NCBI GenBank assembly: GCA_001516055.1 | Contig: LOEZ01000035.1 | Span: 1-36,172 of the forward strand | Direction of reading: 5' to 3' | Length of the DNA stretch: 36,172 nt | DNA from: Gracilibacter sp. BRH_c7a | Lineage (GTDB): Bacteria; Bacillota; Desulfitobacteriia; Desulfitobacteriales; Syntrophobotulaceae | Shown: in pieces, positions 33,295-36,172 of the stretch | Position numbering within the stretch: the first letter of the stretch is position 1 | Layout of the letters: each line of letters begins with the position of its first letter | Position numbers and translations under genes: made by a program | The notes under the pieces: generated by a model | Told to the model about the DNA's origin: nothing | The model's input: only the letters and a program-made list of their open reading frames with translations | Databases searched by the model: none

Positions 33295-34220
33295 AAGTTT
33301 TGCTTTTTGGGGGGACGGGTTTTATCGGACGAAACCTGTCAGAGGAATTACTTGCTAACGGATATCAGGTATTCGTTGTTACAAGGAATCGACAAACAAT
33401 TACCAAGGATTTAGCAGATAAGGTGCAGATCATTGAATGGGATAATATATCAGTGCTTCCTTCTGTTAACGGTTTACAAGATGCTGATGTAGTAATTAAC
33501 CTTGCGGGGGAGTCATTAGCAAACCACCGTTGGTCTGATTCAGTGAAAGAACAAATTATGGATAGCAGAATCAGAACTACTCAAGCGATTGTAACGGCCA
33601 TAAATAATCGTATTATGCAGCCAAAAGTTCTAATCAACGCTTCAGCTGTTGGATATTATGGTTTTCGTCAGAATGAGGAGATTACCGAAGTTGGAACAAC
33701 AGGGCAGGATTTTCTTGCTCAAGTATGCCAGAAGTGGGAAAGTGAAGCCTACAAAGTTCAAAGTAATTTAGCAAGGGTTGTGACAATGCGGATTGGTGTT
33801 GTCTTAGGAAGAGAAGGGGCCCTCGCTAGGATGAAAATGCCTTTTAGATTCTATCTAGGTGGTAAGCTGGGAACCGGCAAGCAATATATCTCCTGGATTC
33901 ATATCAATGACTTAACTAGAATGATAAGATTTGTAATCGAGCATCAAGAACTAATCGGACCAATCAATATGACTGCACCACAGCCTGTTACAATGGGGGA
34001 TTTTTGTTCTGTTTTAGGTGAAGTCATGCATAAACCATGTTGGTTACCCGTTCCAGAGATACTTCTAAAAATAGCACTGGGCCAGATGGCCGAAATGCTA
34101 GTATACGGACAAAGGGTCAGCCCGAAAAAAATTAGAGATGCAGGTTTTGAATTTCGTTTCAAAGAGTTAAAATCTGCCCTAGAAGAAGTTATCGTTAAAG
34201 AAAGGAGCAGAATGAAATGA
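33291..34220 (+). CDS. TIGR01777 family NAD-dependent epimerase-like protein (YfcH)
   Basis: A 309-residue short-chain dehydrogenase/epimerase-like protein. The dinucleotide-binding motif KVLLFGGTGFIGRNL is at the N-terminus; DADVVINLAGESLANHRW, the characteristic SAVGYYG (catalytic Tyr region) and VVTMRIGVVLGREGALARM are TIGR01777 hallmarks, as is the C-terminal GQRVSPKKIRDAGFEFRF (the DUF1731 tail). E. coli YfcH and plant chloroplast division protein GC1 belong here; the substrate is unknown. GAGGTGGG precedes ATG 33291. It overlaps the following membrane-protein gene by 4 bases (ATGA) and is itself overlapped by a short upstream frame. A terminator separates this operon from the convergent P-II gene. 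Confidence 0.93.
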   Translation: MKVLLFGGTGFIGRNLSEELLANGYQVFVVTRNRQTITKDLADKVQIIEWDNISVLPSVNGLQDADVVINLAGESLANHRWSDSVKEQIMDSRIRTTQAIVTAINNRIMQPKVLINASAVGYYGFRQNEEITEVGTTGQDFLAQVCQKWESEAYKVQSNLARVVTMRIGVVLGREGALARMKMPFRFYLGGKLGTGKQYISWIHINDLTRMIRFVIEHQELIGPINMTAPQPVTMGDFCSVLGEVMHKPCWLPVPEILLKIALGQMAEMLVYGQRVSPKKIRDAGFEFRFKELKSALEEVIVKERSRMK

Positions 34221-34777
34221 GCAAACGAGAAATCGCCAGTTTAGCATGCAAGCTTATCTCCATATTTTTAATTTTACAAGGGATTAATATTATGGCAAAT
34301 TTGTTATCCTACTATATTTCTGTTCCAAACCTAACGGGGATGATGGAACCTGAACAACTTAGCAATATGATCTTTCCTTACATATTCCTCTTGATTTTCG
34401 GGGTATTACTATGGGTTTTCTCGGATAAATTGGCCATGATTATGATTAAAGGGGAAAGCGATTCTGTTCGGAGCGAAAACTTGACAATTAAAGCCATTGA
34501 GGTAGAAAGAATCCTGTTTTCTGTACTAGGTTTATTCTTTATGGGAAACTCTTTACCAGATATAGTATCGGCACTTATAAATATGTATTGGTTGGGTGAG
34601 CTGCCTAACTTCTCAAGAACACTGTTGCCTAACGCCATCGGAGACATATCACAGTTCATCCTAGGCTTGGGGATTTTTCTTGGTTCCCATGGATTAGTAG
34701 GGTTATTAAAAACAGTAAGGAATCTTGGAATGAAGAGCAGACCAGATGATTTGAAAGAAAAGCTAGATAGTGATTGA
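34217..34777 (+). CDS. Four-helix membrane protein of unknown function
   Basis: A 186-residue protein with four hydrophobic segments: about 8-31 (ACKLISIFLILQGINIMANL), 51-70 (FPYIFLLIFGVLLWVFSDKL), 98-118 (ILFSVLGLFFMGNSLPDIV) and 140-162 (AIGDISQFILGLGIFLGSHG), joined by short polar loops and ending in a charged tail. I do not recognise the family; the layout is like several small uncharacterised clostridial membrane proteins. It is translationally coupled to the TIGR01777 gene (ATGA overlap) with AAAGGAG upstream, so both are likely made together. A role in membrane biology is possible but not shown. It ends shortly before the terminator at 34801-34836. Confidence 0.8.
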   Translation: MSKREIASLACKLISIFLILQGINIMANLLSYYISVPNLTGMMEPEQLSNMIFPYIFLLIFGVLLWVFSDKLAMIMIKGESDSVRSENLTIKAIEVERILFSVLGLFFMGNSLPDIVSALINMYWLGELPNFSRTLLPNAIGDISQFILGLGIFLGSHGLVGLLKTVRNLGMKSRPDDLKEKLDSD

Positions 34778-34800
34778 ATGGATAAGAGAGAGAACTAAAA

Positions 34801-34836
34801 AATAATCCCCACTTTAATAGTGAGGATTATTTTTTA
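34801..34836. terminator. Bidirectional terminator between the membrane-protein and P-II genes
   Basis: AATAATCCCCACT and AGTGAGGATTATT form a 13-bp stem with one C-A mismatch and a 5-base loop, flanked by A runs on the left and TTTTT on the right. Both convergent transcripts get a T-rich tail. Confidence 0.85.
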
Positions 34837-34846
34837 CTGTTACAAC

Positions 34847-35185
34847 CTAAACAGCACTTTCTCCAGATTCACCGGTTCTGATCCTTACTGCATTAATCAT
34901 ATCGTAGACAAAGATTTTACCATCCCCTATTTCTCCGGTTCTTGCAGTTTCTACGATGATATCGATGATTTTGTCCACAGAATCATTGGGAATTACGATT
35001 TCAATTTTGACCTTGGGCAAAAGGTTGACAATGTAGGTGTTGCCCCTATAGACTTCGGTTTTACCTTGTTGGAGGCCGCAGCCTATGACGTTCGTTACAG
35101 TCATACCTTTGACACCAGATTTACCCAAGGCTTCTTTAAGCTCTTCGAATTTAGCGGGACGAATGACACATTCTAATTTTTTCAT
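34847..35185 (-). CDS. P-II family nitrogen regulator
   Basis: A 112-residue P-II signalling protein (GlnB/GlnK type). The N-terminus KKLECVIRPAKFEELKEALG, the T-loop GLQQGKTEVYRGNTYIV with Tyr51 (the usual uridylylation residue), the PKVKIEIVIPN strand and the C-terminal TGEIGDGKIFVYDMINAVRIRTGE are all conserved. P-II proteins bind ATP/ADP and 2-oxoglutarate as trimers and report nitrogen status. Located 42 bases downstream of an ammonium transporter on the same strand, it should act as GlnK, blocking AmtB when nitrogen is plentiful. I start at ATG 35185 after AGAGGTG; the frame extends 3 codons to GTG 35194. Confidence 0.96.
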   Translation of the reverse strand: MKKLECVIRPAKFEELKEALGKSGVKGMTVTNVIGCGLQQGKTEVYRGNTYIVNLLPKVKIEIVIPNDSVDKIIDIIVETARTGEIGDGKIFVYDMINAVRIRTGESGESAV

Positions 35186-35227
35186 TACATACACCTCTTT
35201 ATTTTTTATAAGAATTTAAATAACTAA

Positions 35228-36172
35228 TTATCCATTATGACTTTTTAGTTGAAATCCGGGATATGCTTCCATTCCATGTTCGCTCATATCAAGGCCAACA
35301 TTCTCTTCTTCTGTTGATACTCTTAAACCGATGGTATATTTGATGGCTCCAAAGAGAACGAGGGAAATAATCGCTGTCCAAGCGAATACCGCGACGATAC
35401 CGATTAGCTGTGTAACAAGTAGTGATGCACCGCCTCCATAGAAAAGACCGCCATCTAAGGCTAATAATCCAACCATTGCTGTCCCAAAAGCACCGCAAAC
35501 TCCATGAACGGAAATCGCACCGACAGGATCATCAATATGGAGTACTTTGTCAAAGAATTCTACGGAAAGAACTACCAGTAATCCTGCGAGTAATCCTATA
35601 GCTGCAGCTCCCAGAGGGCTTACGGAAGCACAACCTGCAGTAATTGCAACTAAACCCGCTAAAGCACCGTTTAAGGAAAGAGAAACATCAGGTTTTTTGT
35701 ACTTCATCCAGGTGAGAACCATGGCGGCTATGGCACCACAAGCTGCGGCTAGATTGGTATTGACTGCGATTAGGGCGATATCTGGTGATGTTCCCGATAA
35801 GGTACTTCCAGGGTTGAATCCGAACCATCCAAACCAGAGAATGAATACCCCTAAAGCCCCTAATGTAATGCTATGACCAGGGATAGCATTGGCTTTGCCT
35901 TCTTTGGTATACTTACCAATACGTGGCCCTATGAGGAAAGCTCCGATTAGGGCAGCCCAACCACCCACGGAATGAACTACTGTAGAGCCGGCGAAGTCAA
36001 CCATTCCTCTTTCCGTAAGCCAGCCGCCTCCCCAGATCCAGTGACCTACTACAGGATAAATTAAAGCAATAATTACTACACTATAAATTAAATAAGCGAT
36101 AAATTTTGTTCTTTCTGCCATGGCTCCAGAAACGATAGTAGCAGCAGTGGCAGCAAAAACAGTTTGGAAAAT
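35228..36172 (-). CDS. amt: Ammonium transporter, 5' end cut by window edge
   Basis: The last ~314 residues of an AmtB/Rh-type ammonium channel. The frame is open to the window end (FQTVFAATAATIVSGAMAERTKF is the usual upstream sequence), so the Met at 36121 is internal and the true start is outside. The family signature DFAGSTVVHSVGGWAALIGA, the conserved FNPGST and the pore-lining ISVHGVCGAFGTAMVG are present, with about eight membrane helices remaining. The C-terminal cytosolic tail TEEENVGLDMSEHGMEAYPG is the part contacted by GlnK. The following gene is P-II, giving the classical amt-glnK pair, expected to be induced under nitrogen limitation. Its promoter is beyond the window. Confidence 0.96.
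   Translation of the reverse strand: MFQTVFAATAATIVSGAMAERTKFIAYLIYSVVIIALIYPVVGHWIWGGGWLTERGMVDFAGSTVVHSVGGWAALIGAFLIGPRIGKYTKEGKANAIPGHSITLGALGVFILWFGWFGFNPGSTLSGTSPDIALIAVNTNLAAACGAIAAMVLTWMKYKKPDVSLSLNGALAGLVAITAGCASVSPLGAAAIGLLAGLLVVLSVEFFDKVLHIDDPVGAISVHGVCGAFGTAMVGLLALDGGLFYGGGASLLVTQLIGIVAVFAWTAIISLVLFGAIKYTIGLRVSTEEENVGLDMSEHGMEAYPGFQLKSHNG

Noticed and set aside
34820-35176. A 118-residue plus-strand frame opposite the P-II gene
   Set aside because: Fully antisense to a clear P-II coding sequence, covers the terminator, and has no family features.

Overview
The window looks like a low-GC, endospore-former-type Firmicute chromosome, most likely an anaerobic clostridium of the Desulfosporosinus/Desulfitobacterium kind. 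This is inferred from strong GGAGG ribosome sites, occasional TTG/GTG starts, a membrane-anchored multihaem cytochrome c, DUF438/hemerythrin and ferritin-like proteins, CarD, an SLH-anchored YcdB protein and an amt-P-II pair. No 16S or other phylogenetic marker is present, so the genus is a guess. Most of the window is around 35-42% GC by eye; the first 2.4 kb is visibly richer.

Layout. 1-2.4 kb (+): two GyrI-like effector-binding proteins and a DUF4275 protein with an extra N-terminal half. 2.5-4.8 kb (-): a secreted YcdB/YcdC-SLH protein. 5-9.1 kb (+): YgbA-type nitrosative-stress protein, a cyclase/formamidase-family hydrolase, an ABC-F ATPase and a DegV lipid-binding protein. 9.2-15.9 kb (+): a tightly overlapping operon of an ECF sigma factor, a 1704-residue membrane-anchored alpha-2-macroglobulin-like protein and a membrane-anchored MEMO-family protein. 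16-19.2 kb: CorA, a small membrane protein, an Asp/Glu racemase and a Tam-like methyltransferase. 19.2-22 kb (-): CarD with its own promoter and terminator, then a PlsY-like acyltransferase followed by a GNAT-aminotransferase fusion. 22.2-28.7 kb (+): NrfH-like tetrahaem cytochrome, DUF438-hemerythrin-PAS protein, two methyltransferases, a ferritin-like protein, a FIST-GGDEF protein and YccF. 28.7-33 kb: topoisomerase III, and convergently a 7TM-DISM-GGDEF diguanylate cyclase. 33.2-36.2 kb: a TIGR01777 epimerase coupled to a membrane protein and a possible leader peptide, then (-) P-II and a truncated ammonium transporter running off the right edge.

How genes work together. The two strongest candidates for little-described systems are: (1) the sigma/A2M/MEMO operon, in which the A2M protein has a cytoplasmic N-terminal segment resembling an anti-sigma tail, one membrane span and a huge outside part that lacks the thioester cysteine, and the third gene puts a MEMO-type metalloprotein on the same outer face; and (2) the PlsY-like plus GNAT-aminotransferase pair, which looks like a module for making an amino-group-containing acyl lipid or N-acyl amino acid. 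Several redox/nitrosative-stress-type proteins (YgbA, NrfH-like, DUF438-hemerythrin, ferritin-like) are scattered across the window but are not one operon. Two diguanylate cyclases with different sensor modules suggest c-di-GMP signalling. No tRNA, rRNA, CRISPR array, insertion sequence or prophage gene was seen.
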